Source: Scheffersomyces stipitis CBS 6054 (lineage: Eukaryota > Ascomycota > Pichiomycetes > Serinales > Debaryomycetaceae). From it: a stretch of DNA of 64,000 nucleotides. Every line of letters starts with the position of its first letter. Position 1 is the stretch's first letter. Of this stretch, positions 30,916-41,602 are shown in pieces. The position numbers were made by a program, and so were the translations under genes. The notes under the pieces were generated by a model. That model was not told the origin of the DNA and made no database searches. It worked only from the letters and a program-made list of their open reading frames with translations. The DNA lies in the NCBI RefSeq assembly GCF_000209165.1, contig NC_009068.1:2728001-2792000 (forward strand). The letters run 5' to 3'.

Positions 30916-31812
30916 ATGAAGCTCTGTACCTACATTCAAATCCTCTTGGCCCTCTCTGCTGCCTGCTCTGCTGCTCCTGTAGAAACAGAAGCTACCACCA
31001 GCCTCGACACTACCGAGCAGGCTAAGCTTGAGTCTTTGGTTACCAGCTTGAACCAATACAATGCACAACATAATGTTCCTGGTTACAAGCGTGAGCTTAC
31101 AGTTAGTGACTTGCAAGTTCTTGCCAGCAGATCCAACATTCCCATTGTGGATGCCATCTTGGCTGCTTTGAACGACTCTGGTTTGGCCAACGTCGTCATT
31201 GACTTCGTATTGTTAAGTCCGGAGTTGCTCAGCATCAGTATTGATGGGGTTATCTTTACCCTCAAGTCTGGTTTGATCAACTTGACTGATGTGTTGATTG
31301 CCCTCCAGAAGTCTGGCTTGATCTTGCAAGTGTTACACTTGGCTTTGAATGATCCAGAAATTCTTCCAGGTTTATTGAGAATCGGTAAGGAATTGTTGGC
31401 CCAAAACGGTATCAACATCTTCTCCAAGAGAGAACTCAACGAGTTGTCTACTGAAGTCGAAGCTGTAGCTGACGACTCCTTCAACGTATACGATTTGTCA
31501 AAGAGAGAATCCGAATTGTTGAATGACCTCTTCACTGCTCTCAGAGACTCTGGGTTGGCTGCCTCAGTGATTCAACACTTGTTGACTACTCCAGAGTTGG
31601 CTGCTCCTGCTGCACACTTCTTGGACGCCATCTTGAAGTCCGGTGCCCTTTCACTTGGGCAATTGTTGCAGGCCCTTAAGGAGTCCAACTTGGTGCTCAA
31701 CTTGTTGAAAGACATCCTCAACGACAGAGCTTTGTTGATCCAGTTTGGTAACATTGTTGCTGACAGAATCTCCAAGGGTCTTATCTCGAAGGCCACCTAC
31801 GACGCTCTCTAA
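30916..31812 (+). CDS. secreted Kex2-processed repeat protein, OP4-like
   Basis: From the ATG at 30916 the product has 298 residues with a clear signal peptide (MKLCTYIQILLALSAACSAA). KR dibasic sites at 58-59, 171-172 and 196-197 would let Kex2 cut it into a propeptide and two mature parts. Each part has two copies of a leucine-rich helical unit of about 28 residues with the core AL..SGL followed by a P-E-L turn: copies at about 77-104, 122-150, 202-228 and 247-272. The layout recalls Candida opaque-phase OP4-like secreted proteins, whose function is unknown; I base this on memory of the family, not a search. A TATATATA box 64 bases upstream suggests a strongly regulated promoter. Confidence 0.7.
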   Translation: MKLCTYIQILLALSAACSAAPVETEATTSLDTTEQAKLESLVTSLNQYNAQHNVPGYKRELTVSDLQVLASRSNIPIVDAILAALNDSGLANVVIDFVLLSPELLSISIDGVIFTLKSGLINLTDVLIALQKSGLILQVLHLALNDPEILPGLLRIGKELLAQNGINIFSKRELNELSTEVEAVADDSFNVYDLSKRESELLNDLFTALRDSGLAASVIQHLLTTPELAAPAAHFLDAILKSGALSLGQLLQALKESNLVLNLLKDILNDRALLIQFGNIVADRISKGLISKATYDAL

Positions 31813-32316
31813 AAGATTCTACTGTTTTTATTTATACACTATTAATAATGCGATGGGCATCTCAGTGAGATTCCAAAGACTAAATATTGTTTAACTCTAA
31901 TATGATAATACAAAGCACACTTATGCCAAAAACTCAGTATGAAAAAATTGAAATATTTAACATTTCAATCGCCACATATGGATCGTATCTCTATCATCAC
32001 ATTAAATAGGAAGCTCTACTATTTCCATTATTTTACATATATCTTGATGCTAATCGGGGCCGCGTATTTTGCAACTAAAACGCGCACACAAAATTCGGCT
32101 TCACGATTTTTCACAATTATTTCAGACGAGACGCGTAGGAATTTTTGTGATCTCTATCCATTGGGTAAATACAGAATTGTCTATATTTGTATCCCGTTCT
32201 TCTTATTTGGCAATTTGTATATACTGACGTTTCAATTTTAGTCTTCAGCTTTGATATTCACCTCCAATTTCATATTCGTACATTTTTGATATTCATTTTC
32301 CACTTCTATATCTGAC
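31813..32316. other. intergenic, secreted protein 3' end / POL1 promoter
   Basis: This holds the POL1 promoter with MCB elements, listed separately. A 100-codon ATG-started frame at 31939-32241 covers those elements and has no family features, so I treat it as chance. Confidence 0.6.
32080..32136 (+). promoter_or_regulatory. POL1: MCB elements in POL1 promoter
   Basis: ACGCGT, the MluI cell-cycle box bound by MBF, lies at 32131-32136, 181-186 bases before the POL1 ATG, with a related ACGCGC at 32080-32085. MBF-driven G1/S expression of POL1 is established in S. cerevisiae, and the sites support the same control here. Confidence 0.65.
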
Positions 32317-35300
32317 ATGCTGTTGCGAGCCAGTAAAAGAGAGAAGTTGAAGCAGCTTCGTGAAGCCAGAAAAACTGGTGCAAGTGTTGCTGATTTTGCC
32401 GTATCAGAAGAAGAAGATCTCGATGTCGGAATCTACGATGAAGTCGACGAGGAAACATATCGAGAACACAAGAGAAAACAGTTGATGAACGATGACTTTA
32501 TTGTGGACGATAATGGAGAAGGTTACGTAGACAATGGGGTAGATGAATGGGACGATTCTACTAGGCCAAACTACTATTCAGATGAAGAAGAGGCACAAGC
32601 TGGGACTAAGAGAAAAAAGAAAAGTCAAAGACCTGTCAAGGTCACCAAGGTAGCCCAGATAAGCAACTATTTCAAGCCTGCTGGCGGTGCTGCTCCCGTA
32701 CAGTCCAAGAAGGTTGACGCCAACATCGATGACATTCTTGACGACTTTGCTGATTCCGTTCCTACAAAGAAGAAGGCCAAGAGGGAAGTCACCAATATCT
32801 TCAAGAACAACTCAAGCAATAATAAGGTCATGAAAACGAAGAAGAAAACCTTCAATTTCTCGACTTCTGTCAAATCTGAAAAATCAGTCAAACATGTTTC
32901 CATAGACGTTGAAGATGACAACGACTCTCAAGACTTCTCTATGGATATGGACACGGAGGAGCAACCTTCTTCTCCTATTAAGAAGGTGAAGGATGAGGTT
33001 ATTGCAGAAGAGAAGGAGAATATCGATCCTTCTACGAAGGCTTTAAACGTTGCAGAAAACGAGCTGGTAGAAGAGTCTGACGATTCTGAAGATGAAATCG
33101 TTGTTTCTAGACGACCACGTGCTGTTGCTGCTAACAAGAACAACAGAGCAACTTTTTCTTCTGTAAAAGCTGTAGATATCCCTTCATCTTCTCCCACTAG
33201 AGCCACGTCTTATTCGCAGATCAACTATACTGAAAAGTTGGACGAAGCACTAATTGTCGGCTCTAACGATGACAAGGACTCGTTCAAGATGTTTTGGCTA
33301 GACTACTGTGAAGTTGATTCATCCTTGCTTCTTTTCGGTAAGATCTTGACTCGTGAAGGTAATCTAGTGTCAGGTGTCGTCAAAATCAATGGACTTTGTA
33401 GAGAGTTATACTTCTTGCCCAGAAAGTTTCGTTTGGTAGACGATGAAGAGGACGTACAGCAGCCTGTAACAGCTCTTGATGTCAACGACGAAGTTACACC
33501 ATTGTTGTTACATCAATTTGGCTTGGATGGGCTCAGGGCAAAACCAGAAAAGATGAAGTATGCCTTTGAGCTTGCCGGAATTCCTAAGGAGACCGAGTAT
33601 TTGAAGATTTTGTTGCCTTTCAAGACCAATAAGAACAAGAATATAGTGATGCCATCTGAGCTTGAAGGTGAAACCTTCAGCCATGTGTTTGGAACAAATG
33701 CAAGTATCTTCGAAGCATTTGTTCTACAGAGAAACATCATGGGCCCATGTTGGATTGAAGTTTCCAATGGTGACTTCAATTCTATTCAAAACACATCCCA
33801 CTGTCAGGTAGAGGTATCCATTGATTCTCCGTCTTATATCAAGCCAATTTCTGAAGCTCCAAAGGCTCCCAACTTGACAGTGACGTCCATTGCTGTTCAA
33901 ACTGTCATGAATCCAAAGCAAAACAAGCAAGAAGTAGTAGCCGTATCTCTTGCTACTTTTCGTGATGTTCCACAGGATGCTCCTATCGATGAAAATCTCC
34001 AACCGAGTGAAATGCTTACTATAGTGAGACCAGTAAATTCTGCTACAGTTCCTCCGGGATTACAGCAATTGGCAGAAAAACAGGGTTTGGAATTGAGAAT
34101 ATGCCCTAATGAAAAGGTGTTATTGAATCTTCTTTGTGCCAGTATCAAGAGACTGGACCCAGATGTATTCATAGGTCACAGACTAGAAAACATCTCATTG
34201 GATGTTTTAGTGCAAAGAATGTATGACTTCAAGATATCCACCTATTCTGCACTTGGTCGTCGTAATAGAAAGCTGTTCCCAGAAAGATTTGGACGTAACA
34301 ACAAGGGCTTCGGAAACAACTTGCTTATCCGTGAGATTTTCCAGGGAAGGTTGTTATGTGATATTGCCAACGAAATGGGTCAGTCGTTAACTTCTAAGTG
34401 TCAGTCTTGGGAATTGCCTGAAATGTACGACGTAGTCTGCAAGAAGAAACACCTTCCCATCGAAATCAACTATCAGAGTCCTCAGTTTGTGGAGAACGCA
34501 GATGTTATGTTGATGGCACTTAAGGATAATGCTAGCAATGTCCAGATCACAGCCGAGATTGCCTTTTCCATTCAAATTCTCTCTTTGTCTAAGCAATTGA
34601 CTAACATTGCTGGTAACGCTTGGTCTCACACTCTAAGTGGTACCAGAGCTGGTAGAAATGAATTCATTTTATTACATGAGTTCAAGAGAAATAATTATAT
34701 TGTTCCAGACAAGGAAGACAAATTCCACAAGAACGCCAATCACCAACAAGAAGCGAAGATGGAAGCTACAGAGGATGACGCTACTACTGTAACGTCCAAC
34801 AAGAAGCCAAAGTATCAGGGTGGTCTTGTGTTTGAGCCGGAGAAGGGCTTGCACAAGAACTACATTCTTGTTATGGATTTCAACTCGTTGTATCCCAGTA
34901 TTATCCAAGAATTCAACATCTGTTTCACTACAGTTGACAGAGATAACTTCAACGTTACTCATGATGAAGATAGAGATATGCCTTCACTTCCTGAAAGGGA
35001 TTCTGCTGCTGGTGTCTTACCCAGATTGTTGAACAGCTTGGTGTCCCGTCGTAGAGAAGTCAAGAAGTTGCTTAAGGATCCCAAGAATACACCCTTCCAA
35101 AGAGCCCAGTACGATATCAGACAGCAGGCTTTGAAGTTGACAGCCAACTCTATGTATGGTTGCTTGGGTTACATCAATTCTAGATTCTATGCTAAGCCAT
35201 TGGCTATGTTGGTGACAAACAAGGGTAGAGAAATCTTGATGGATACCAGACAATTGGCAGAATCCATTGGTTTAAGAGTTGTTTATGGTGATACAGACTC

Positions 35301-36708
35301 GGTTATGATTGATACTGGTGTCGATGATTTCCAAGAAGCTATCAAAATAGGTGAGCAATTCAAGCTACAGGTTAATGAAAGATACAGATTGTTGGAAATA
35401 GATATCGATAACGTATTCAAGCGTTTGTTGTTGCATGCTAAGAAAAAGTACGCCGCCATGAATGCCTCCATCAACTCCAAGACTGGTGAAATCAGCACAA
35501 CTTTGGAAGTAAAGGGATTGGATATGAGACGTCGTGAATACTGTCAGCTCTCGAAAGAAATATCAGCATTTGTATTGATGAAGATCTTGTCGGATTTGGA
35601 TCCTGAAAAGGCTTTAGGTGATGTTTATGACTATTTGGAGGAAATGTCAGGTAAGATTAAGAATAATGAAATTGCCGTTGACAAGTATAAGATCAACACC
35701 AAGTTATCCAAGGACCCGAATAACTACCCCAACGGTAAATCTATGCCTCAGGTTCAAGTAGCATTAAAATTACGTTCCGATGGTAAGGTCATCAAAGCTG
35801 GTAGTGTTATTACTTATGTGATCACTGCTCCGAAGTCTGATGACGACAAGTCGCTGCCCCCAGAGAGGGCCAGAGCTATCCATGAGCTCTTGGGAAAGAA
35901 GACAGACTTGAAGCCAGACGCCAACTACTACTTGGAAAAACAAATTTTTGCTCCCGTAGAAAGATTGTTGGAAAGAATAGAAGGCATTGATATGGTGAGA
36001 GTGGCTAAGTGCTTGGATATCGACACCAAGAAGTTCATCTTGAGAGTTAAGAATAGCGAAAATACTGGCGAAATCACATCGTTGGAAGCAAGTGTTACGG
36101 ACTCCGAAAGATTCAGACAAGCCAGTTTCCTTGTATTGAATTGTAAGTGTGGCAAACAATTCCGCTTTGGAGGTATAATTGCTTCCCGTGATTATTCTGT
36201 TACCTTCAATGGTGTGACGTGTAATTCTTGCAGCTACAACTTCCCTGTTCTCAAGCTCACTGCACAATTGGAGGGTGCCATTCGTAAACACATCTCGGTG
36301 TACTACTCGGGTTGGTTAGTCTGTGACGACAACGCTTGTGGAATCACTACCAGACAAATCTCGGTGTACGGTAAGCGTTGCATAGGTTCGTCTGGATTGG
36401 CTCATGGCTGTAAGGGTATCATGAGATACAAATACAGTGATAAGGCCTTGTACAACCAATTGTTGTATTTCAATGCAATTTTCGATGTCGACAAGGCAAA
36501 GAAAGACGAATTGAGACCGATCTATGATGCATTTACTCAGAGTGCACAAGCTGCACCAACTAAGCTTGCTTCGGGACAAGTTGCTGCTCTTGCTGAACAG
36601 AACAGAGAATTATTTGGATATTGCCAGGATGTTGTGCAGAAGTATTTGCAGGACTGTGGGCGTCGGTATGTGAACATGGGGTCGATTTTTGACTTCATGG
36701 GCGTATAA
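32317..36708 (+). CDS. POL1: DNA polymerase alpha catalytic subunit
   Basis: The 1463-residue product is a B-family polymerase close in length to S. cerevisiae Pol1 (1468). Its acidic, disordered N-terminal third precedes the exonuclease-like and polymerase domains. Motif A is MDFNSLYPSI with Asp854, motif B is LKLTANSMYGCLGY, and motif C is YGDTDSVM with Asp992 and Asp994; these bind catalytic metal. Two C-terminal cysteine clusters (CKCGKQFRF with CNSC, and CDDNACG with KRC...GCKG) form the zinc and B-subunit-binding module. The enzyme extends RNA primers made by primase at origins and lagging-strand starts. The exonuclease-domain acidic residues are absent, as usual for Pol alpha. Confidence 0.98.
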   Translation: MLLRASKREKLKQLREARKTGASVADFAVSEEEDLDVGIYDEVDEETYREHKRKQLMNDDFIVDDNGEGYVDNGVDEWDDSTRPNYYSDEEEAQAGTKRKKKSQRPVKVTKVAQISNYFKPAGGAAPVQSKKVDANIDDILDDFADSVPTKKKAKREVTNIFKNNSSNNKVMKTKKKTFNFSTSVKSEKSVKHVSIDVEDDNDSQDFSMDMDTEEQPSSPIKKVKDEVIAEEKENIDPSTKALNVAENELVEESDDSEDEIVVSRRPRAVAANKNNRATFSSVKAVDIPSSSPTRATSYSQINYTEKLDEALIVGSNDDKDSFKMFWLDYCEVDSSLLLFGKILTREGNLVSGVVKINGLCRELYFLPRKFRLVDDEEDVQQPVTALDVNDEVTPLLLHQFGLDGLRAKPEKMKYAFELAGIPKETEYLKILLPFKTNKNKNIVMPSELEGETFSHVFGTNASIFEAFVLQRNIMGPCWIEVSNGDFNSIQNTSHCQVEVSIDSPSYIKPISEAPKAPNLTVTSIAVQTVMNPKQNKQEVVAVSLATFRDVPQDAPIDENLQPSEMLTIVRPVNSATVPPGLQQLAEKQGLELRICPNEKVLLNLLCASIKRLDPDVFIGHRLENISLDVLVQRMYDFKISTYSALGRRNRKLFPERFGRNNKGFGNNLLIREIFQGRLLCDIANEMGQSLTSKCQSWELPEMYDVVCKKKHLPIEINYQSPQFVENADVMLMALKDNASNVQITAEIAFSIQILSLSKQLTNIAGNAWSHTLSGTRAGRNEFILLHEFKRNNYIVPDKEDKFHKNANHQQEAKMEATEDDATTVTSNKKPKYQGGLVFEPEKGLHKNYILVMDFNSLYPSIIQEFNICFTTVDRDNFNVTHDEDRDMPSLPERDSAAGVLPRLLNSLVSRRREVKKLLKDPKNTPFQRAQYDIRQQALKLTANSMYGCLGYINSRFYAKPLAMLVTNKGREILMDTRQLAESIGLRVVYGDTDSVMIDTGVDDFQEAIKIGEQFKLQVNERYRLLEIDIDNVFKRLLLHAKKKYAAMNASINSKTGEISTTLEVKGLDMRRREYCQLSKEISAFVLMKILSDLDPEKALGDVYDYLEEMSGKIKNNEIAVDKYKINTKLSKDPNNYPNGKSMPQVQVALKLRSDGKVIKAGSVITYVITAPKSDDDKSLPPERARAIHELLGKKTDLKPDANYYLEKQIFAPVERLLERIEGIDMVRVAKCLDIDTKKFILRVKNSENTGEITSLEASVTDSERFRQASFLVLNCKCGKQFRFGGIIASRDYSVTFNGVTCNSCSYNFPVLKLTAQLEGAIRKHISVYYSGWLVCDDNACGITTRQISVYGKRCIGSSGLAHGCKGIMRYKYSDKALYNQLLYFNAIFDVDKAKKDELRPIYDAFTQSAQAAPTKLASGQVAALAEQNRELFGYCQDVVQKYLQDCGRRYVNMGSIFDFMGV

Positions 36709-37194
36709 TGTATAATAGAATAAAATGAACAAAATCTAATGAAGGTATAATAGTAATTTAGTTAATGTAATATACTACATATACATCGTTGCTAAGTAAG
36801 CTATTGAAGCTAGAATTGCTATATATCCTATAATGTATCATTTACATATGGAAAAAACTATACATATAATAACTGTATATACGTTAAACCAATTTACAAA
36901 ATACCAACTGTATATATTATATTATTCCATTCATAATGCTATAACCACAACCACTCTCAACATGATATTATGCCCCAAATTCTGTAACTAAAATCATAGC
37001 CAAATAGATGCTGGCTATAGTGGTCTTGATTGCAAAAATGTCGCCACGACATTTCACGACATCATACAGTCGCATTTTTTGATAAACAAGAAATGGTGAA
37101 ATATTCAAGCTGTACTGTTCTTTGGAAAGATACAACTCCAACTTTATTCACAGAAGAGCTGTGGTCGTCGTAAAACATCCGTCGTATAGCCAGG
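36709..37194. other. intergenic, POL1 3' end / SNF5 promoter
   Basis: The left part is an AT-rich POL1 terminator region. At 37036-37063 three TGTCG/CGACA motifs cluster (AAATGTCGC, CGACATTTCAC, CGACATC), about 130-160 bases before SNF5. No gene is visible. Confidence 0.55.
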
Positions 37195-39399
37195 ATGAAT
37201 TTAAACCAGCCCCTCGGAAATGATGGCCGGATTCCAGGACTGGGTCCCCAACAGCAACAACCTTCTGGACCCCAGCAGTCTCAAGGCAGAGCTGTACCCA
37301 TAATAACTCCCCAGCTACTTGCCAGTTTGAACCCGCAACAGCTCCAGCAGTTCAAAAGCCATCCGCAGTTTCAGGAAATTATGCGGAATTACATCCAGAG
37401 ACAGCAGGCTTTGCAACAACAGCAACAGCAGCAGCAACAACAACAACAACAGTCTATACCTCAGCAATCTCTACAACAACAGAATATTCAGCAGCAGCAA
37501 CAGCAGTCGGCCATGATGAATGCACAAAGAGGTTTAGGTGCTCCTGGAGGTCCAGCCGGTCTTGCAGGCCCATCCCAAGTGCACCAACTGCCACCATTAG
37601 CCCGCGGGGCCCCCATGTCTATGCCTAGACGGGCCATGCCTAATCAGGCCCAGCAGTCAGTTTACGGTGGACAGCCTGCGTCGGCCACTGGTGTGATGGT
37701 ACCACAGCAGCATATTGGGCATGGCTCGCCCAACATGATTGGAGGGCAGCCTGTGCCGGCTCCAATGGGTCCTGGCGGTATTGTAAATGTAAATTCGGGG
37801 GTTAATGTACCCGTTCAGTACCGAATGGGAAATCAAACTTCTCCAATTGTAGCGGGAGGGCCACCTCCACAAAGTGTAGGAAGTATAGGAAGTGTGGGAT
37901 CCTTGGGGGCTCTAGGAGCTCCTATTGTAGGAGGACAACCTCATGATCCCAACTTGCCAATTTCACATATACCCCCCGAAATTCTTTCCAAGATCCCTGA
38001 AACGTTGAATTCCGACGTTCATGAGTGGTCCAGAAAGATTCGAGCACAAGGAAAAGAAGTTCCGGCTGATGTGACTTTGTATGAGTCAATTACCCGTAAA
38101 GACGGTCAGTTTTTGGCTAATTTAGGAGCTAAAGCGCAAGAGAATAAAGAGCTTGTAGACAATTTGAAGAAGGACATTCAATCGTACAACACGATTAAAC
38201 AGTTGCGTATGACTGCTATCAATGCCTCCAACAAGGGACAGTTTAACAACTCTATCTGGGGAGAAGGATACCAGGGCTACGGCAATGGCATCACGAATAC
38301 TTCTACGAAACTATTGCTTCCCGAGCGTGATTTGACCGATAAGGACATCAACACGAAGGTTCTCAGAAATAGCAAGAAACCCAAAAACTATGTTCCTATT
38401 AGGTTGGAGTTCGATCAGGAACGTGATCGTTTCAAGTTGAGAGATACATTTTTGTGGGATTTAAATGAAGAAGTGCTATCGGTTGAAGCTTTCACGCGAC
38501 AATTGATAGAAGACTACAAGTTTGTATCGAAACAGCACTACGACACGATACTATCATCCATCAAAGACCAGATCAACGATTATCAAAAGAGACCTCTCAA
38601 GACTATGGGAGAGCTCCGTGTGCCTATCAAGCTAGACATCACCATCAACAACACCCAGTTGACAGACCAGTTCGAGTGGGATGTGCTAAACTACGAGGAC
38701 AATGATCCTGAAGATTTTGCCATCTACATGTGTGACGAATTGAATCTTCCAGGAGAGTTTACTACTGCCATTGCTCACACCATTAGAGAGCAGACACAGT
38801 TGTATCACAAGGCATTGACGTTGATAGGATACGCTTTTGACGGTACTCCTGTCCATGAGGATGAGATCAGAAGCCATCTTTTGCCATCGTTGCGCTTGGT
38901 AGCTCCTGGTTTATCTGTGGTCGATGATTTCTTTTCCATCTTGAGGAACCCTTCGAACGTTGCCGACTACACTCCTTCGCTCATCAAGTTGACCCAGCTT
39001 GAAGTAGAGAGGCAGGAGAAGGAAATCGAGCGAGATTCGCGCCGTAAGAGAAGACATAATGAGCTGGAATTGCAGGCCAGTTCTACATCTAGAACCATCA
39101 CTTCTAGAAGAATCGCCGCCCATGCTGCAAGAGGTGGCCCTGTACTTCCCGACTTGTCTGATCTCCCCAAGACTTTCCGCACACCTGCTCCTTCGAGTAT
39201 ATTGCCTGGTGCAGTGGACTTGGGAGTACCTGATGTATTTGAGTACAACGAGATCTACGTCAACAAAACACAGGTTAAAAACCCAGACTATGTGCCCCCA
39301 CCTCGTCCACCGAAACCTACGGTTGTACAGAACAACAGAGTCAGGTATTTGCACGATGTCAACCTGAACCGCCTTGTAGTGACAATCCGGTTGTCGTAG
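37195..39399 (+). CDS. SNF5: SWI/SNF chromatin-remodelling subunit Snf5
   Basis: The 734-residue product starts with a Pro/Gln-rich region with an imperfect CAA/CAG glutamine tract (about residues 71-106), then a Gly/Pro/Val-rich disordered segment. The SNF5 domain follows from about residue 398 with two repeats: VPIRLEFDQERDRFKLRDTF with FLWDLNEE, and VPIKLDITINN with DQFEWDVLN. This family bridges the remodeller to nucleosomes. The long Q-rich N-terminus points to Snf5 (SWI/SNF) rather than the RSC subunit Sfh1. A C-terminal coiled-coil and a Pro-rich end (VPPPRPPKP) close the protein. It is shorter than S. cerevisiae Snf5 (905), mostly through less glutamine. Confidence 0.95.
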   Translation: MNLNQPLGNDGRIPGLGPQQQQPSGPQQSQGRAVPIITPQLLASLNPQQLQQFKSHPQFQEIMRNYIQRQQALQQQQQQQQQQQQQSIPQQSLQQQNIQQQQQQSAMMNAQRGLGAPGGPAGLAGPSQVHQLPPLARGAPMSMPRRAMPNQAQQSVYGGQPASATGVMVPQQHIGHGSPNMIGGQPVPAPMGPGGIVNVNSGVNVPVQYRMGNQTSPIVAGGPPPQSVGSIGSVGSLGALGAPIVGGQPHDPNLPISHIPPEILSKIPETLNSDVHEWSRKIRAQGKEVPADVTLYESITRKDGQFLANLGAKAQENKELVDNLKKDIQSYNTIKQLRMTAINASNKGQFNNSIWGEGYQGYGNGITNTSTKLLLPERDLTDKDINTKVLRNSKKPKNYVPIRLEFDQERDRFKLRDTFLWDLNEEVLSVEAFTRQLIEDYKFVSKQHYDTILSSIKDQINDYQKRPLKTMGELRVPIKLDITINNTQLTDQFEWDVLNYEDNDPEDFAIYMCDELNLPGEFTTAIAHTIREQTQLYHKALTLIGYAFDGTPVHEDEIRSHLLPSLRLVAPGLSVVDDFFSILRNPSNVADYTPSLIKLTQLEVERQEKEIERDSRRKRRHNELELQASSTSRTITSRRIAAHAARGGPVLPDLSDLPKTFRTPAPSSILPGAVDLGVPDVFEYNEIYVNKTQVKNPDYVPPPRPPKPTVVQNNRVRYLHDVNLNRLVVTIRLS

Positions 39400-40480
39400 A
39401 TGTTATATTATCTGTCTACGATTGTCTATGGTAATATAGCTGAAATATTTCTTTCGCTACGGGAATCTATCGATGATGGTTTAAGATTGTTCTACTTTGG
39501 CAATTTTATGATACCAGGAGTGTCAAAGAGATATCAAACTTACAATGATCTTTGGTTTTGTATCCAAATGCCTCTACAACTTCCAACTTTAAAGTATTCG
39601 AATATTTAGTTTTGTAATAATAAGAATAATAATGATGACTCTTAACACAGCTTTCGTATCTCGTGATACAGTGATTTCACTTTTCATTCAAACCACAGGT
39701 TCAAAAATATTAATACGACCGACCGAATTCGTTCAAACTCTTCGGGAAAGATTATTATTTTTAGGGGCTTCATACTAATCCTCAAAAAATACAAACCCGT
39801 TTAGTAGCAGTCAAAGAGACTGTTAATACTAACCAGCTAAGATGTTTTTCATCTGCCTTGTTGTTAAAGTACATCACAATTGGACTATCGAAAAAAACTT
39901 CCTTTTTGCAACTGATTTTTAACCTCTTTCTTTGTCATAAATCTTCCTCCAATTCACACCGAAGGTTGGAGGAAACCCAAAGCGAAAAACATCCTTGTGA
40001 TATGACTGACATATCCCTAGAAGATTGTAAATACACTTACCAACGGTTAGATAACTGACTTGTTGAAACTAAAACTAGATAAATCGTCTACCCAAGATGA
40101 AAACAAAAGACAGCAGGTGAAAATTTCCCTGTCCTCTCGGCTTCGCCGTTGACATTTAAAATGATGAATTGTCTGAAAGTATTGATTTGAAGAGAGGATA
40201 GTTTCTGAAAGTGTAAAATTGCTTATATTTAGTGCAATTGCAGCGGGGGAGGTTGCCATATCTACATTGCCTTATCCCATTGAGAGGGTTGCACTTACCT
40301 GCTGACAGCAATTTAATATAATACCAATTAACCTATTGCAGACCCAACACTGATGATCATTATGTTCTGTGTTGTCATCGTAAGAGCACATAACCCCAGT
40401 CAGCACAGTCATTGCAGTCCTCGTCTATTGCCAATCAAACATTCTCGTTGACACATTGTGTAATTTTAAATGCTAAGTCT
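39400..40480. other. intergenic region with diverged dispersed repeat
   Basis: No intact gene is visible between SNF5 and the VTA1 relic. It holds repeat copy B (39717-39838). Part of 40290-40480 may be the more decayed N-terminal end of the VTA1 relic, but I cannot align it with confidence. Confidence 0.5.
39717..39838 (+). repeat. dispersed repeat, copy B
   Basis: GACCGAATTCGTTCAAAC begins at 39721 and TTAATACTAACCAG ends at 39834. The two ends match those of copies at 44901, 47680 (reverse) and 62515 (reverse); the middle is longer and diverged. Confidence 0.45.
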
Positions 40481-41602
40481 TGGAGTATCTTGCTGAACAA
40501 GTTGCTCACGAAATCGCAAGAAATCCCGAGTTTCACCATTGCGTTGTTGGATCCACAGAAGATGAGTCTGTGCACAAAGCGCTTAACGATAGATCCTTAT
40601 CGTTGAGTATGGTGTTATCTTTCTCATACAAGTTGTTTAACTCTTGCCTTGAAAATCTATTCAATTTCACCAGAAGTACCAATAGGCCGGCATTAGTAGG
40701 CAAATTTAGAGCCACGCTCAATTATCTGCTTCTTTTGTCGATCTTCACCAGCAACGACGATTCAACCGTAGACTGGAACAAGTTGACTGGTGGAAAGGCA
40801 TCTGACGCGAAGTTGCTTGAAGCTCTCATTCGGAAAAACCCAAAGTCTTGAAGTATCAATTGTCAAAAATCATAAAGATGAAATTAATTACAAGAACGAG
40901 CGTACGAGCCTCGATCTGGAAGAGGAGTTGAATAAGTCTGGAACGAAGGAATTGGTCAGGAAACCCCACATCGTCATCATATCATGACGACGATGATGCT
41001 GGTTAGAATAGAGAAAAAGGTAAAGAATTGCCTAGTGCTCCTACTGAATTGGTTGATTTATCTGTATTTGATGGTGTACCCGCTAAGAAAGAAGACGAGG
41101 GTCGGAAATTGGATACGTTTAGATTGCCTGGTGCTCCTCTGTTTCTTCCTGATGAGCCTACGTTTACAAACGAAGCCAATCGATTTCCACAGACTCTCTT
41201 ATTTTTGGACGACGACTCCTTAGCAGATGCTGAAGATGAAAAAGCTATTGGTGGTTATGCTGATGTCAGTTTACCTGGAGTTCCTCATTTTCCACCTGAA
41301 GATAGCGACAGCAAAAGCAAGGTCGGGAGCACCCAAATACTTGCCACATGATTATTTCACTCATATTAATAAAAGCTCTTCAATATACGTGATTCCTCCA
41401 GAACTATATCGGATTCTAGTAGTAGAAAGCCGTCTACTACGGATTCTTCCGCACAGGCGCATCATCACCACCAAGGAGAATATCGCAACTCTCCGAGCCG
41501 ATGGGCAAGGTTCAGAAACATGGAAAGATTGCTATTTCGGCTTTGAACTACGACGACATAGACACGGCCGAAAAGGAGTTACTACGGGTATTAAATTTGA
41601 TC
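40481..41602 (+). pseudogene. VTA1: VTA1 relic, multiple frameshifts
   Basis: Successive frames carry in-order fragments of a Vta1-like protein. The order is: WSILLNKLL to SFTIALLD (40481-40552); DESVHKALNDRSLSLS and LSFSYKLFNSCLENL with KLTGGKASDAK (40552-40845); KVLKYQLSKIIK (40839-40877); an acidic stretch with LDLEEELNK (to 40987); LPSAPTELVDL and LPGAPLFLPDEP (41028-41316); GAPKYLP and THINKSSSIYVIPPE (41326-41403); KENIATL (about 41475-41493); and the C-terminal helix QKHGKIAISALNYDDIDTA (41492-41602). The last block is the Vta1 C-terminal dimerisation region. Vta1 activates Vps4 in ESCRT-III disassembly. At least six frame changes lie within 1.1 kb, so this is a dead copy unless the sequence is badly wrong here. 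Confidence 0.8.

Noticed and set aside
31939..32241. 100-codon ATG-started frame before POL1
   Set aside because: It covers the MCB sites of the POL1 promoter, has no family features and biased composition; chance frame more likely.
39858..40058. 66-codon frame between SNF5 and the VTA1 relic
   Set aside because: Unsupported by any motif, short, and next to a repeat copy.
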